Under the pieces are notes generated by a model, which saw only the letters and a list, made by a program, of their open reading frames with translations, searched no databases and was not told the origin of the DNA. This document shows, piece after piece, positions 1 through 13,568 of a stretch of 64,000 bases of DNA. Origin of the DNA: Paraburkholderia sp. SG-MS1 (GTDB taxonomy: Bacteria; Pseudomonadota; Gammaproteobacteria; Burkholderiales; Burkholderiaceae); contig NZ_NPIH01000238.1 of the NCBI RefSeq assembly GCF_012275575.1, positions 1 through 64,000 on the forward strand, in the 5' to 3' direction. Both the position numbers and the translations under genes were made by a program. Within the stretch, counting starts at the first letter, position 1. Every line of letters begins with the position of its first letter.

Positions 1-65
1 CGCAGCGCAGACAAAGACCGCCGCGCGCGGCGGCGTCCTGTCTGCCGACATGTTTTCGTGGACCG

Positions 66-3282
<3,217 letters not shown>

Positions 3283-3372
3283 GATCGCCCTCCTTCCGTC
3301 TGAGCTTTCCGCTTGCGTCTGATGCTGGGCTTCTGCTTCGGCGTTATGCCTGGACCTTTTCGAAGCGCGCGC

Positions 3373-4083
3373 CTAGTGAGTCGAAGCCTGCTGCGCTCGC
3401 ACCGGCGCGTGAGGCTGCTCCGCAGGCGCACACACGTACGCGTGCAGATCATGCGCGAAGCCGTCGAGTTCTTCGGACAACTGCCGCACGAGGCGCCCGA
3501 GCACGTTGTACGCCAGCACCGCCGGAATCGCGACCACGAGACCGAACGCCGTCATGATCAGTGCTTCGCCAACCGGGCCGGCGACGTTCTCGATCTGCGC
3601 CTGACCGGCCGCGGCGATGCTGCCGAGCGCGTGATAGATGCCCCACACGGTCCCGAGCAGGCCGACGAACGGCGCCGTGGCGCCCACCGACGCCAGCAGC
3701 ACCTGGCCGAATTCGAGCCGCCGCTGCGACGCGTTGAGCGCCTGGCGCAACGCCCGCAGCACCCGCTCGCCACGCTCGACACGCGCGAGCAACGCGCCCG
3801 GAATATCCACCTCGGCCGCATGGAGCGCCGCTTCGGCGAGCGGCAGGAAGACGCGTTCACGGTCGGCGCGCCGCAACACCGCGACGCCCTCGGACAGCGT
3901 CGGCGTCTGCCAGAACTGCGCAATCGCCCGCGTGGCCTGACGTTTGGCGCGAGTCAGCATCCAGCTCTTGACGATCAGGAAGCACCAGCTCGCAATCGAC
4001 ATGGCCAGCAGCACATACGCGACCCCGTGCGTGATCGCGTCGCTGGTTTGCAGATAATGGATGATGCCGCTGCTGCCTGCCAT
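3373..4083 (-). CDS. exbB: MotA/TolQ/ExbB proton channel family protein
   Basis: Proton-channel subunit that works with the ExbD-like protein encoded immediately downstream. The 236-aa product shows three hydrophobic segments: about residues 15-37, about 120-150 (GATAPFVGLLGTVWG, the family's signature turn) and about 172-195 (MTAFGLVVAIPAV). A large cytoplasmic loop joins the first two. This is the expected ExbB/TolQ topology. The C-terminus is Ala/Gln/His-rich and not diagnostic. It sits between dapB and exbD on the same strand, with an 88-bp gap to dapB. TolQ rather than ExbB cannot be excluded from sequence alone. Confidence 0.9.
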   Translation of the reverse strand: MAGSSGIIHYLQTSDAITHGVAYVLLAMSIASWCFLIVKSWMLTRAKRQATRAIAQFWQTPTLSEGVAVLRRADRERVFLPLAEAALHAAEVDIPGALLARVERGERVLRALRQALNASQRRLEFGQVLLASVGATAPFVGLLGTVWGIYHALGSIAAAGQAQIENVAGPVGEALIMTAFGLVVAIPAVLAYNVLGRLVRQLSEELDGFAHDLHAYVCAPAEQPHAPVRAQQASTH

Positions 4084-4171
4084 CTGACCTCACCGGGGAA
4101 AGTAAATTCAGGGCGTACGCCGGGGCCGCGATGCCCCTGGGCCTAGGTGCAAAAACCCTTGCAAGGCCCGC

Positions 4172-4969
4172 TCAACGCAGGCCGAGCACGTCCTGCATGT
4201 CGAAAAAGCCGGTCTTATGGCCCTCGAGGAAACGCACTGCACGAAGCGAGCCTTGCGCATACGACAGCCGACTCGACGATTTGTGCGTGATTTCGATGCG
4301 CTCGCCGGTGCCCGCGAACAACACCGTATGGTCGCCGACGATGTCGCCGCCGCGAATCGCCGAAAAGCCGATCGTGGACGGATCACGCTCGCCGGTCACG
4401 CCTTCGCGGCCGTACACCGCGCAGTCGTCGAGATTGCGGCCGAGCGCGTTGGCGATCACTTCGCCCATGGTCAGCGCTGTACCGGACGGCGCGTCGACCT
4501 TGTGACGATGATGCGCCTCGATGATCTCGATGTCGTAGCCCGTCGCGAAATGCTTCGCCGCGTATTCCAGCAGCTTGAGCGTGACGTTCACACCCACGCT
4601 CATATTCGACGCGAACACGATGGCGACCTTCTCCGCCGCGGCGCGCAATTGCGCTTTCTGCTCGTTGTCGAAGCCGGTCGTGCCGATCACCATTTTTACG
4701 TCGTGGCGCTGCGCCGCCGCCAGATGCTCCAGCGTGCCGGCCGGGCGCGTGAAGTCGATCAGGTAATCGGATTCGGCGAACACGCGCTCGATGTCGTCGG
4801 TCATCAGCACGCCGGTTTGTTTGCCGAGAAACGCGCCTGCGTCGTGCCCCAGTTGCGCGGAGCCCGCGCGCACGAGCGCGCCGGACAAGGTGGCAGCGGG
4901 ATCCTGGAGGACGGTTTCGATGAGCATGCGGCCCATACGGCCCGATGCGCCAGCAATGGCAATTTTCAT
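4172..4969 (-). CDS. dapB: 4-hydroxy-tetrahydrodipicolinate reductase
   Basis: NAD(P)H-dependent reductase of the diaminopimelate/lysine pathway, cytosolic. The N-terminal Rossmann motif GASGRMG is at residues 7-13. The family signature [15 protein letters not shown], with the catalytic His pair and the substrate-binding Lys and Ser-Gly-Thr, is complete. The ATG at 4969 ([10 protein letters not shown]) gives 265 aa, the normal length. The longer in-frame extension to 5062 has unlike composition and is rejected. It lies between bamE and exbB on the same strand, the usual Burkholderia order. Confidence 0.97.
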   Translation of the reverse strand: MKIAIAGASGRMGRMLIETVLQDPAATLSGALVRAGSAQLGHDAGAFLGKQTGVLMTDDIERVFAESDYLIDFTRPAGTLEHLAAAQRHDVKMVIGTTGFDNEQKAQLRAAAEKVAIVFASNMSVGVNVTLKLLEYAAKHFATGYDIEIIEAHHRHKVDAPSGTALTMGEVIANALGRNLDDCAVYGREGVTGERDPSTIGFSAIRGGDIVGDHTVLFAGTGERIEITHKSSSRLSYAQGSLRAVRFLEGHKTGFFDMQDVLGLR

Positions 4970-5126
4970 GGCTACGAGGGTTCGAAAAGACAAAACCCGG
5001 CAAACGCGGGCAAAAGCGGCGGCGGCGGGCAGCACACCCGGGCGCCGCACTGATTTGGACAAGCGGAGAATCCGGCGGGCGCCGCGCGCATGGCGCCGCG
5101 CCCGCCTTAAAACAAGGACAACGGGA

Positions 5127-5975
5127 TTAGTCGCCCGTTCCCGACGTCGACGAAGGCGAAGTCACAGGCGCGTTGTCCGTCGGGCCACTGTTGCTGCTTT
5201 GCGGGCCCGTCGGTCCGACCGGATTGCTCTGGGTGGTCGGCGCCGGCGGCGGCGGACGGTGGAACTGGAACTGCGGCCGCCCGCCAGAGGTCGGTCCTTG
5301 CGACGGCACGCCGCCCGCATTCGGGGTCGGCGCCGTGGAACGCACCGACGACGGCCCGTTTGACGGCGATTGCACCGCATTGGTCGCACGATTGGCGGCT
5401 TGCGCGGCCTCCGCATTGGCGTCCGTGGACGGCTCACCGGCTGCGGCGGCGCCCTCGACCGACGGCGAACGCGCGGTGTCCGGCGTGGCCGGGGCTTGTG
5501 CCGTGGCCGCCGGCGCGCTCGCGGCGTTCGCTTCAGCAGCGCTGGCCGCGCTCGGCGCGTTCGCTATCGCCCTTCGGTTGCCGCGCCGGTCGCCGTCGAT
5601 CTCGGCCAGCAATTCGAGGTTGGACGGCAAGTCTTCGCCACCCGTCCAGCTGGCGACGATGTCACCCGAGAAGAACACGACGAAGTCGCGCTGCTGCACG
5701 ATAGCGGTCGAGCCGCGCTTGAAATAGAACACGTAGTCCCAGCGGTCCGCGTGGAACATGTCGGTCAAAAGCGGCGTGCCGAGCAGCTGGCGCACTTGTG
5801 CGCGCGTCATGCCGACCTTCATTTGCGACGCCATTTCACTCGAGACGAAATTGCCTTGCACCACCGTTATCCGGTACGGCGTGATGCTTTGGGCGACTCG
5901 CTGCGTGAGACTGTCGTACGTGGAACATCCGGCAAGAACCGCGACAGTCGCAACAGCGATCAAGGTACCCCGCAT
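5127..5975 (-). CDS. bamE: Outer membrane assembly lipoprotein BamE (SmpA/OmlA) with long C-terminal extension
   Basis: Accessory lipoprotein of the BAM complex that inserts beta-barrel proteins into the outer membrane. The ATG at 5975 is preceded by a strong GGGGGAG ribosome site and yields a lipoprotein signal (VAVLAGC, lipidated Cys17). Other in-frame starts at 6014 and 6092 would push the signal inward. The SmpA/OmlA domain covers about residues 25-115 ([15 protein letters not shown], the typical motif). It is followed by about 165 residues of low-complexity Ala/Ser/Pro/Gln sequence, far longer than the roughly 110-residue E. coli BamE. The gene is divergent from fur with a 158-bp shared upstream region. 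Confidence 0.93.
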   Translation of the reverse strand: MRGTLIAVATVAVLAGCSTYDSLTQRVAQSITPYRITVVQGNFVSSEMASQMKVGMTRAQVRQLLGTPLLTDMFHADRWDYVFYFKRGSTAIVQQRDFVVFFSGDIVASWTGGEDLPSNLELLAEIDGDRRGNRRAIANAPSAASAAEANAASAPAATAQAPATPDTARSPSVEGAAAAGEPSTDANAEAAQAANRATNAVQSPSNGPSSVRSTAPTPNAGGVPSQGPTSGGRPQFQFHRPPPPAPTTQSNPVGPTGPQSSNSGPTDNAPVTSPSSTSGTGD

Positions 5976-6133
5976 GCGGCTCCCCCGGTAGATCAATTGA
6001 GATTTTGAAATCATTTCACTCACCGTGCGGGCCCGCTGACGAGCCGCGCGAGTTTCATTCCATCGAAGATGACCAGAACGGCAAAAACACATTACTATGA
6101 GAGCCCAGCATTGTACTCTAGGGATCCCTTGTC

Positions 6134-6562
6134 ATGACCAATCCAACCGATCTCAAGAATATCGGGCTCAAGGCGACCCTTCCGCGCCTCAAAATCCTTG
6201 AGATTTTTCAGCACAGCCCGGTACGTCATCTGACGGCCGAAGACGTGTACCGCAACCTCCTGCACGAGGAACTCGATATCGGCCTCGCAACCGTGTATCG
6301 CGTGCTGACGCAATTCGAGCAGGCGGGCCTGCTCTCGCGCAGCAATTTCGAATCGGGCAAGGCAGTGTTCGAACTCAACGAAGGGTCGCATCACGACCAT
6401 CTCGTGTGTCTCGACTGCGGGCTCGTGGAAGAGTTTTTCGATCCCGACATCGAGAGCCGCCAACAATCTATTGCGAAGGAACGCGGCTTCAAGCTGCAGG
6501 AACATGCGTTGGCGCTATATGGCGTCTGCACGAAGGAGAATTGCCCGCATCGCAAGCATTGA
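6134..6562 (+). CDS. fur: Ferric uptake regulator Fur
   Basis: Fe(II)-responsive repressor of iron uptake. The 142-aa product has the N-terminal winged-helix domain ([14 protein letters not shown] to [12 protein letters not shown]). It then has the metal-binding dimerisation domain with [11 protein letters not shown] and a C-terminal CxxxxC pair in CTKENCPH. Length and sequence are those of betaproteobacterial Fur. It is transcribed away from bamE and followed 40 bp later by a strong intrinsic terminator, so it is monocistronic. Confidence 0.97.
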   Translation: MTNPTDLKNIGLKATLPRLKILEIFQHSPVRHLTAEDVYRNLLHEELDIGLATVYRVLTQFEQAGLLSRSNFESGKAVFELNEGSHHDHLVCLDCGLVEEFFDPDIESRQQSIAKERGFKLQEHALALYGVCTKENCPHRKH

Positions 6563-6604
6563 CGCCGTTGCGCCGCCCGCGCCGGGGTGCGTGAGGTGAC
6601 CATG

Positions 6605-6642
6605 AAAAAGACCCGGCCTATGCGAATCGGCCGGGTCTTTTT
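6605..6642 (+). terminator. Rho-independent terminator after fur
   Basis: Perfect stem GACCCGGCC / GGCCGGGTC with a 10-nt loop, flanked by A5 on the left and T5 on the right. It can therefore act in both directions, ending fur (+) and any residual transcript of the broken allA locus (-). Confidence 0.9.
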
Positions 6643-6669
6643 ACGTTCACGGCGGCGCCGTCGGTGCTG

Positions 6670-7180
6670 CTATGCGACAAGTTCGGCGCTTACTTCAAAC
6701 GCCAGCCGCCACGGCTCGGCCAATGACAGTTCATCGCAATTGTTGCCTTCGCCGCTGCGATCGACCACCACGAAGTCGCTCACCTGATCGAGCGCCAGCA
6801 GCGGATGGTGCCGGACCCCTTCGCGTAATTCACGCCCTGCCAGGCGTCGGTCCGGAAGGCCCGCATCCGCGCCGGATCCAACTCGCCCGGCGGCGCTACC
6901 ACCACGAGGTGCGGCCCTGTCGTAAGGGAATGAAAGCCTGGCTGTCGAGCGGATGCCGATCCATCATCGTGATGACGACCGGCAGCGTGCGCGGCCGGGC
7001 ACGAAACAGGTTGATCAGCGGGCGGCGGCCCTGCGCCGTTACGTCGACGGCAGCGAGGTCGTGATAGCGCTCGGTCGTGCCGCCGTTGATCGGAAAATGA
7101 CGCACGCCGTCCAGCTCGATGACCTCGCCGAACCGCGCGAAAGCCGCCCGCGTCAAACGTTCCATCTGCAATGTCTTCAT
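6670..7180 (-). pseudogene. allA: Broken ureidoglycolate lyase (allA)
   Basis: The start (ATG at 7180, [10 protein letters not shown]) through DSQAFIPL is clearly AllA, which splits ureidoglycolate to glyoxylate and urea in allantoin breakdown. The homology then jumps frame twice. The segment [11 protein letters not shown]...WQGVNYAKG lies in a second frame. The C-terminus [18 protein letters not shown] runs in a third frame to a TAG at 6670-6672. All three frames together would rebuild a near-full-length protein of about 170 aa. This is seen directly; the family assignment is from recognition. It lies 11 bp downstream of the alc remnant, as in an ancestral alc-allA operon. Confidence 0.85.
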
Positions 7181-7191
7181 CAGGCGATCCG

Positions 7192-7320
7192 TTAGGCGAT
7201 CTCACCCCACAGACGCAGGCGCGACACGCCGCCGTCAGGAAAGATATTGAAACGCACGTGCGTGAGCGGTCCCAGCGGCGCGAGGCCGTCCGCAAACGTG
7301 TGGACGTGGTCCATTTGCAG
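7192..7320 (-). pseudogene. alc: C-terminal remnant of allantoicase (alc)
   Basis: Only the last 40 or so codons remain: [13 protein letters not shown], then [23 protein letters not shown] and a TAA at 7192-7194. This is the conserved end of allantoicase, which converts allantoate to ureidoglycolate. Upstream of about 7320 the frame stays open to 7461, but its sequence is only the antisense of the FCD regulator remnant. A deletion therefore joined the alc tail to that gene in convergent orientation. Confidence 0.75.
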
Positions 7321-7329
7321 CTTCTGTTC

Positions 7330-7768
7330 GCCGAGCAGTCGTCGCTGCCGGATACTTATCAGATGCGCTTCGCGCTGGAAGGCTTCGTCGCGCGCATGGC
7401 GGCGCTTGCCGTGAGTGACGCCGACCTCGCCTGGTTCGAGAGCAACATCACGGAGATGCAAACCGCGCTCGCCTGCGACGAGCTCGACGAAGCCGCGCCT
7501 CGACTATGCGTTCCACATGCGGATCGTGAGCATTGCCGGCAATGCGGCAATCGAATCGATCTTGCAAAGCAGCGCGGAAATCATGAAGGAAAGCCAGCGG
7601 ATGCCGTTCTACCGGCGCGAACTGGTGCTATCCAGGTACACCGAGCATCGCGCGATTCTGGACGCGCTCAGCGCCCGCGATTGCGCAGCGGCGGGCAAGG
7701 CGATCGAAACCCACATCTCGAACGCCGCGCAACGCGCAGGCGTTCATTTCCCCACGCCGCAGACGTAA
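7330..7768 (+). pseudogene. Truncated, frameshifted GntR/FadR-type (FCD domain) regulator
   Basis: The plus strand encodes most of an FCD ligand-binding domain: [20 protein letters not shown] in one frame. After a shift near 7497-7505 it continues with [14 protein letters not shown] and AILDALSARDCAAAGKAIETHI to the TAA at 7766-7768. The N-terminal winged-helix DNA-binding domain is missing; its place is taken by the alc remnant on the other strand. It may have regulated the lost allantoin genes, but that is inference. Confidence 0.75.
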
Positions 7769-7796
7769 AAAAGCCGCTCCGAGGAGCGGCTTTTTT
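7767..7796. terminator. Bidirectional intrinsic terminator
   Basis: AAAAAA + GCCGCTCC GAG GAGCGGC + TTTTTT. It serves the regulator remnant on plus, and gap (ending at 7877) on minus. Confidence 0.85.
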
Positions 7797-7876
7797 GCCC
7801 TTGCCTTACCCCGCGCTGCCCTGCCGCCAGACCCGAGGCCGGCTTCGCAGCGCAGAACGCAACGAGGCGCGATAAC

Positions 7877-8887
7877 TTACTTCGCGTTGGCGAGCGCCAC
7901 TGCCGTGTCCAGCATGCGGTTCGAGAAACCCCACTCGTTGTCGTACCAGCTCGACACCTTCACCAGACGGCCCGACACCTTGGTCAGCGTCGCGTCGAAC
8001 GTCGACGAAGCCGGGTTGTGGTTGAAGTCGATCGACACGAGCGGTGCATCGTTGTAGCCGAGGATGCCCTTCAGCGCACCTTCCGAGGCTTCCTTCATGA
8101 TCGCGTTGACTTGTTCGACCGTCGTGTCGCGCGCGGCGATGAACGACAGATCGACGACCGACACGTTGATCGTCGGGACACGAATCGCGTAGCCGTCGAG
8201 CTTGCCGTTCAGTTCCGGCAGCACGAGACCAACCGCCGACGCCGCGCCGGTCTTGGTCGGGATCTGGCTGTGCGTCGCCGAGCGCGCGCGGCGCAGGTCT
8301 TCGTGGTACACGTCGGTCAGAACCTGGTCGTTCGTGTACGCGTGGATCGTCGTCATCAGGCCGTTCACGAGGCCGATCTTGTCGTTCAGCGGCTTGACGA
8401 GCGGCGCCAGGCAGTTGGTCGTGCACGACGCGTTCGAGATCACCGTGTCCGATGCTTTCAGCACGTTGTGGTTCACGCCGTAGACGATCGTTGCGTCGAC
8501 GTCCTTGCCGCCCGGTGCCGAGATGATGACCTTCTTTGCGCCGCCCTTGATGTGCGCGCTAGCCTTTTCCTTGGTCGTGAAAAAGCCCGTGCATTCCATC
8601 ACGACGTCGACGTTCAGCTCGCCCCACGGCAGTTCGGCCGGGTTGCGGTTGGCGAGCACGCGGATCTTGTCGCCGTTGACGACCAGGTAGTCACCGTCCA
8701 CCGACACTTCGCCCGGGAACTTGCCGTGCGCCGTGTCGTATTGCGTCAGGTGAGCGTTGGTCTTGGCATCGCCGAGATCGTTGATGGCGACGATTTCGAT
8801 ATCGTGCTTCTTGCCGTTTTCGTAGAAGGCGCGCAGGGTATTGCGGCCGATCCGGCCGTAGCCGTTGATTGCGACGCGAATCGTCAT
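7877..8887 (-). CDS. gap: Glyceraldehyde-3-phosphate dehydrogenase, type I
   Basis: Glycolytic and gluconeogenic NAD-dependent dehydrogenase, cytosolic. The nucleotide-binding motif NGYGRIGRN is at residues 8-16. The active-site cysteine lies in the complete signature [13 protein letters not shown]. The C-terminal [12 protein letters not shown] is intact. The 336-aa length is standard. It lies 95 bp downstream of tkt on the same strand, the usual tkt-gap pairing of Calvin/pentose genes in Burkholderiales. Confidence 0.98.
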   Translation of the reverse strand: MTIRVAINGYGRIGRNTLRAFYENGKKHDIEIVAINDLGDAKTNAHLTQYDTAHGKFPGEVSVDGDYLVVNGDKIRVLANRNPAELPWGELNVDVVMECTGFFTTKEKASAHIKGGAKKVIISAPGGKDVDATIVYGVNHNVLKASDTVISNASCTTNCLAPLVKPLNDKIGLVNGLMTTIHAYTNDQVLTDVYHEDLRRARSATHSQIPTKTGAASAVGLVLPELNGKLDGYAIRVPTINVSVVDLSFIAARDTTVEQVNAIMKEASEGALKGILGYNDAPLVSIDFNHNPASSTFDATLTKVSGRLVKVSSWYDNEWGFSNRMLDTAVALANAK

Positions 8888-8982
8888 GGTCTATCTCCTG
8901 ATGGCTGAAAAAATACGTCTCGTTCGTCTGACAGGCTGCGTTGCCACGCGTTCATACGCCATGAGGCAACGCCTCGCCTACA

Positions 8983-11004
8983 TCAGCCCAGTGCGGCTTT
9001 AGCCGTCTCTACCACATGCTCGACGGTGAAGCCGAAATGCTTGAACAGCACGCCAGCCGGGGCCGATTCGCCAAACGTGTCGATTCCGACCACGCCGCCT
9101 TCCAGACCCACATACTTGCGCCAGAAATCCGTCACGCCCGCTTCGACCGCGACGCGGCGTACGCCGTGCGGCAGCACGCGCTCGCGGTACTCGGCGTCCT
9201 GCTTGTCGAACACGGTGGTCGACGGCATCGACACGACACGCGCCGCGATGCCTTCGCGTGCCAGCGGCTCGACCGCGTTCAGCGCCAGTTCGACTTCCGA
9301 GCCGGTGGCGATCAGAATGATCTTGCGCGCGACGATCTCGTCGTTCCAGTCGCGCAGCACGTAGCCGCCCTTCTCGATGTTGGCGATCTGCGCGTCGGTG
9401 CGCTCCGAGAACGCCAGATTCTGGCGGCTGAAGATCAGGCACGACGGGCCGTGATGTTCAACGGCGTGAGTCCAGGCCACCGCCGTTTCGACGGTGTCGG
9501 CCGGGCGCCACACCTGCAGGTTCGGAATCAGGCGCAGGCTCGCAACGTGTTCGATGGACTGGTGGGTCGGGCCGTCTTCGCCCAGACCGATCGAGTCGTG
9601 CGTGAACACGAAGATCGACGGCGCTTTCATCAGCGCAGCGACGCGCAGCGCGTTGCGGCTGTAGTCCGAGAAGGTCAGGAACGTGCCGCCGAACGCCTTG
9701 AAGCCGCCATGCAGCGCGACACCGTTGATCGCGGCGCTCATGCCGAATTCGCGCACGCCGTAGTTCACGTAGTTGCCGGCTGCCTTGCCTTCCGCATTCA
9801 CGCGCACCGGCTTCGCGGCCTTCCAGTTGGTCAGGTTCGAGCCGGTGAGGTCGGCGGAACCGCCGAGCAGTTCGGGCAGCACCACCGACAAACCTTCGAT
9901 GGCCTGCTGCGATGCCTTGCGCGTCGCGATGGTTTCTGCGCGTTCGTTCGCGCCGGCGATGATCGCCTTCGCCTTTTCCTTCCAGTCCGCGGGCAGTTGC
10001 TTCGCGTCACGGCGCTTGAATTCGGCTGCTTCCTGCGGGTACTTGGCCGCGTAAGCCGCGAATGCCTTGTCCCATTCGCCTTCGACGTGCGCGCCGGCTT
10101 CCTTCGCATCCCACGCCGCGTAGACTTCCTGCGGAATCACGAACGGCTCCCACTTCCAGCCGATCGCTTCACGCGTGGCCGCGACTTCCTTGTCGCCGAG
10201 CGCCGCGCCGTGTGAATCATGGCTGCCAGCCTTGTTCGGCGAGCCTTCGCCGATCACGGTCTTGCAGCAGATCAGGGTCGGCTTGTCGGAGAGCTTTGCC
10301 TGCTTGATCGCGGCATCCACGGCGTCGACGTCGTGGCCGACCACGTTCGGGATCACGTTCCAGCCGTACGCCTGGAAGCGCTTGGGTGTGTCGTCGTGGA
10401 ACCAGTGCACCACTTCGCCGTCGATCGAGATGCCGTTGTCGTCGTAGAACGCGATCAGCTTGTTCAGCTTCAGCACGCCGGCCAGCGAACACGCTTCGTG
10501 CGAAATGCCTTCCATCAGGCAGCCGTCGCCGACGAACACGTACGTGTGGTGATCGACAATCTTCGCGTCAGGCTTGTTGAATTCGGTGGCGAGCAGCGAC
10601 TCGGCGAGCGCCATGCCGACCGCGTTCGCGAGACCCTGGCCGAGCGGGCCGGTGGTGGTTTCAACGCCCGGCGTGATGCCGTATTCCGGGTGGCCCGGCG
10701 TCTTCGAGTGCATCTGGCGGAAGTTCTTCAGCTCTTCCATCGGCAGATCGTAGCCGGTCAGGTGCAGCAGCGAGTACAGCAGCATCGAACCGTGGCCGTT
10801 CGACAGCACGAAACGGTCGCGGTCGGCCCACTGCGGGTTCTTCGGGTTGTGACGCAGATGACGCGACCACAAAGCCACGCCGATTTCGGCCATGCCCATC
10901 GGCATGCCCGGGTGACCGGAATTCGCTTTTTGAACGGCGTCCATGGACAACGCGCGGATTGCGTTGGCCATCAAGGAAGTGGGTGCGGGAGACGAGGTCG
11001 TCAT
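8983..11004 (-). CDS. tkt: Transketolase
   Basis: Thiamine-diphosphate enzyme of the pentose phosphate pathway that moves two-carbon ketol units. I use the ATG at 11004 ([19 protein letters not shown]), giving 673 aa. An open frame to 11280 adds 92 residues unlike any transketolase. ThDP-binding [13 protein letters not shown], the N-terminal SGHPGMPMG and the pyrimidine-domain [10 protein letters not shown] motifs are all present. It is upstream of gap and divergent from the SpeE-like gene, with 278 bp between starts. Confidence 0.97.
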   Translation of the reverse strand: MTTSSPAPTSLMANAIRALSMDAVQKANSGHPGMPMGMAEIGVALWSRHLRHNPKNPQWADRDRFVLSNGHGSMLLYSLLHLTGYDLPMEELKNFRQMHSKTPGHPEYGITPGVETTTGPLGQGLANAVGMALAESLLATEFNKPDAKIVDHHTYVFVGDGCLMEGISHEACSLAGVLKLNKLIAFYDDNGISIDGEVVHWFHDDTPKRFQAYGWNVIPNVVGHDVDAVDAAIKQAKLSDKPTLICCKTVIGEGSPNKAGSHDSHGAALGDKEVAATREAIGWKWEPFVIPQEVYAAWDAKEAGAHVEGEWDKAFAAYAAKYPQEAAEFKRRDAKQLPADWKEKAKAIIAGANERAETIATRKASQQAIEGLSVVLPELLGGSADLTGSNLTNWKAAKPVRVNAEGKAAGNYVNYGVREFGMSAAINGVALHGGFKAFGGTFLTFSDYSRNALRVAALMKAPSIFVFTHDSIGLGEDGPTHQSIEHVASLRLIPNLQVWRPADTVETAVAWTHAVEHHGPSCLIFSRQNLAFSERTDAQIANIEKGGYVLRDWNDEIVARKIILIATGSEVELALNAVEPLAREGIAARVVSMPSTTVFDKQDAEYRERVLPHGVRRVAVEAGVTDFWRKYVGLEGGVVGIDTFGESAPAGVLFKHFGFTVEHVVETAKAALG

Positions 11005-11282
11005 GTCGAGTCCGGAGACAGAGTCAGAAAGCGGTGCGCGCTTGAGGACCGGGAGCTCGAATGCCAGTTCGCTTCGGCGCACGATGCGGCGCCAGGAGCG
11101 CGAAACGGGCAGAGCAAACGGACAAGGCTGAAAGCGAGACATTCTAACAGAACGTTGCCCCGCCTCCGGCCCGCAAAGCCGCCTGGCTGTGAGTTTCAGC
11201 GCACATACGGGCCCGCGGCGCACTTGGCCCTTTACAATCAAACAACCGAACCCACTACGCTCCCGCTGGAGCCCCGACATCC

Positions 11283-12155
11283 GTGAGCGCTCCGCTGCTG
11301 TTCCAACCGAGTCCCGACGCCGTCTACGGATTTCCGCATGCGCGGCTCGTCGCGCGCGTCGATTCGCCTTATCAGCGCATCGAGGTGTGGGACACGCCGC
11401 AGCTCGGCCGGCTTTTCACGCTCGACGGCCGTCCGATGACGTCCACCGGCGACGAGTTCATCTATCACGAATGCATGGCGCATCCGATCGCGCTCGCGCA
11501 TCCGGCGCCGCGCGCGGCGCTGGTCCTGGGCGGCGGCGATGGCGGCGCCGCGCGGCAGTTGCTGGCCCATCCGGATATCGAACGGATCGTCGTGGCGGAA
11601 CTGGATGCGGAAGTGGTCCGTCTGAGTCGCGAGCATTTGCCCGAGGTGCACGGCGGCGCACTCGACGATCCGCGCGTCGAACTGGTGATCGGCGACGCCG
11701 TGCAGTACGTCGCCGCCGCGGCGCCGGCGCAGTTCGACCTCGTCGTGTTTGATCTGACGCCGCCGGATTCGCCCGCCGCCGGCCTGTACACGCAGGCCTT
11801 CTACGCGCAACTCAAACGGACGATGCGTGCGCCCGCAGCCCTCTCGCTGCATCTCGGCTCGCCCTATTTCCACGCTCGCCGCATTACCGGCCTGCTCGAC
11901 GATCTGCACGCTACGTTCCGCGTCGTGCGTACGATGAACACCTTCGTCCCGCTCTACGGCTCACTGTGGATGATGGCGAGCGCCAGCGACACCCTCGACC
12001 CCGCCGCACTCCCCGCTGACACGCTGCGGGAGCGCGTCGCTGTTCGCCGTATCGAATCGCTGAAACACTACGATCCGTCCCTGCATGCAGGACTCTTCTC
12101 GGCGCCCCGTTCTGTGCGCGATAAACTAGGCCAATTCTTAAAGCCATTAAGCTAA
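11283..12155 (+). CDS. speE: Spermidine synthase-like aminopropyltransferase
   Basis: SAM-type Rossmann-fold protein of the polyamine aminopropyltransferase family. It shows the LVLGGGDGG nucleotide motif (about residue 80), the VVAELDAEV acidic tail and the [13 protein letters not shown] active-site region with the DxxD-like aspartates. The 290-aa length fits SpeE. The start is a GTG at 11283. True spermidine synthase activity is not certain, because many SpeE paralogues have other or unknown substrates. It is divergent from tkt. Confidence 0.85.
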   Translation: MSAPLLFQPSPDAVYGFPHARLVARVDSPYQRIEVWDTPQLGRLFTLDGRPMTSTGDEFIYHECMAHPIALAHPAPRAALVLGGGDGGAARQLLAHPDIERIVVAELDAEVVRLSREHLPEVHGGALDDPRVELVIGDAVQYVAAAAPAQFDLVVFDLTPPDSPAAGLYTQAFYAQLKRTMRAPAALSLHLGSPYFHARRITGLLDDLHATFRVVRTMNTFVPLYGSLWMMASASDTLDPAALPADTLRERVAVRRIESLKHYDPSLHAGLFSAPRSVRDKLGQFLKPLS

Positions 12156-12266
12156 CGTGTAGGCACAATGCCCGGCTGGGTCGGATCGCGTCTCGATATA
12201 TCGACAGGCGCAGCCGCCAGAATCCGCCGCCTGCGTCCCGCAAACCCTCGAGATCCGGAGAAGTCC

Positions 12267-12680
12267 ATGACCGCCCCCCGCCCAGCCGGTGTGCCCTGGT
12301 TGACCCCCTATCTGACGGTACGCGACGCGCGTGCCGCGACTGCGTTTTTCTCTGCGGCATTCGGCTTCGAAGTTCGCGACAGTGTTCAGGACGACGGTGT
12401 CGTCATGCACGTCGAGATGTCCTATCAAGGCCAGTTGATCGTGATGTTCGCGCCGGAGGGCGCGTTCGGCTCGGCCGCGAAAACACCCAAAAGCGCGGGC
12501 GCAATCGCCCCGCAATCGTTCTATGTCTATGTCGACGATGTCGACGCGGTTTATGCGCGGGCGCTGGCTGCCGGCGCAAAATCGCTGAGCGAGCCGCAAG
12601 ATCAATTCTGGGGCGACCGGTTCGCTCAGGTCGAAGATCTGGACGGCTACCGCTGGGCGCTCGCTCGCCACCTATCCTGA
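12267..12680 (+). CDS. VOC (glyoxalase/bleomycin resistance) family protein
   Basis: A 137-aa single-domain VOC protein. The fold's two beta-alpha-beta-beta-beta modules are visible: WLTPYLTVRDARAATAFFSAAFGF, and later SFYVYVDDVDAVYARALAAGA ... WGDRFAQVEDLDGYRWAL. The ATG at 12267 follows a CGGAG site at 12256-12260. The in-frame ATG at 12168 lacks a site and adds 33 unlike residues. It precedes rsmE by 4 bp, so the two may be co-translated. Substrate unknown: candidates are an antibiotic-binding, dioxygenase or lyase role, none shown by the sequence. Confidence 0.85.
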   Translation: MTAPRPAGVPWLTPYLTVRDARAATAFFSAAFGFEVRDSVQDDGVVMHVEMSYQGQLIVMFAPEGAFGSAAKTPKSAGAIAPQSFYVYVDDVDAVYARALAAGAKSLSEPQDQFWGDRFAQVEDLDGYRWALARHLS

Positions 12681-12684
12681 GCTA

Positions 12685-13440
12685 ATGAGTATTTTTTTGA
12701 TGCCCCGCTTCTTCGTCGGTACGTCCCTGAACCCCGACGACATCATGCCGCTTCCCGATGACGTCGTGCGCCATGTTCTGGTGCTGCGTTTGCAGCCCGG
12801 TGATTCGATTGTGCTTTTCAACGGCGAGGGCGGCGAGTACAGCGCCGAGCTCGTCGAGATAGAACGCCGCTCGGCCAAGGTCAGAATTCACGAATTCCGC
12901 CCGATCGAAGTCGAGGCGCCCTATCACCTCACGCTCGCGCAAGGCATTGCCAGCGGCGACAAGATGGACTGGCTGATCGAAAAGGCGGTCGAACTCGGTG
13001 CTTCGTGCTTCATGCCGCTGACCACCACGCGCAGTGTCGTGCGGCTTTCCGGCGAGCGGGCACAGCGCCGGCATGCGCATTGGCAAGGCATCGTGCGCGC
13101 GTCGTGCGAACAATGCGGGCGAAATCGCCTGCCGGAAGTCATGCCGGTGCGCGAGATCGCCACCTGGCTGGGGGCGCTGCCTCGCGAACCCGGCGAAGGC
13201 GAATTGCGCATTTTGCTGTCGCCACGCGCCAGCATCAGTTTTTCGGCGCTGCCGGACACACCGCCGACGGGCCGCGTGACGGTGCTGGTCGGCCCCGAAG
13301 GGGGGTTTTCCGCCGCCGAAGAAGCAGCGGCCACCGATCACGGATTTACCGCCGTCGGCCTCGGCCCACGGGTACTGCGCACCGAGACTGCGGGAATAGC
13401 GGTGCTTTCCGCGCTCGCGGCCCGCTGGGGTGGTTGGTAA
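12685..13440 (+). CDS. rsmE: 16S rRNA (uracil(1498)-N3)-methyltransferase
   Basis: SPOUT-family enzyme that methylates U1498 of 16S rRNA. It has the N-terminal PUA-like domain (PRFFVGT, HVLVLRLQPGD). The SPOUT knot follows, with GPEGGFSAAEEAA and the LGPRVLRTETA signature that binds SAM. Length is 251 aa. The start could also be the ATG at 12700 (MPRFFV), the form usual in the family; no ribosome site separates the two choices. Followed by a strong terminator. Confidence 0.95.
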   Translation: MSIFLMPRFFVGTSLNPDDIMPLPDDVVRHVLVLRLQPGDSIVLFNGEGGEYSAELVEIERRSAKVRIHEFRPIEVEAPYHLTLAQGIASGDKMDWLIEKAVELGASCFMPLTTTRSVVRLSGERAQRRHAHWQGIVRASCEQCGRNRLPEVMPVREIATWLGALPREPGEGELRILLSPRASISFSALPDTPPTGRVTVLVGPEGGFSAAEEAAATDHGFTAVGLGPRVLRTETAGIAVLSALAARWGGW

Positions 13441-13486
13441 GCAGTTGCACAACAGCGGCGCGTGGGCGCAGGCAAGCTGCGAGAAG

Positions 13487-13514
13487 AAAAGGCCCGCCGA
13501 TTGGCGGGCCTTTT
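13487..13514 (+). terminator. Rho-independent terminator after rsmE
   Basis: AAAAGGCCCGCC GATT GGCGGGCCTTTT, a perfect stem with T tract. The flanking A's let it also end the convergent barstar/RNase transcript. Confidence 0.9.
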
Positions 13515-13568
13515 GCTTTTCCTCACTGCGGCGTCTAGCGCGACTCGCAGTGCCCAGTCAGGCGAAAT

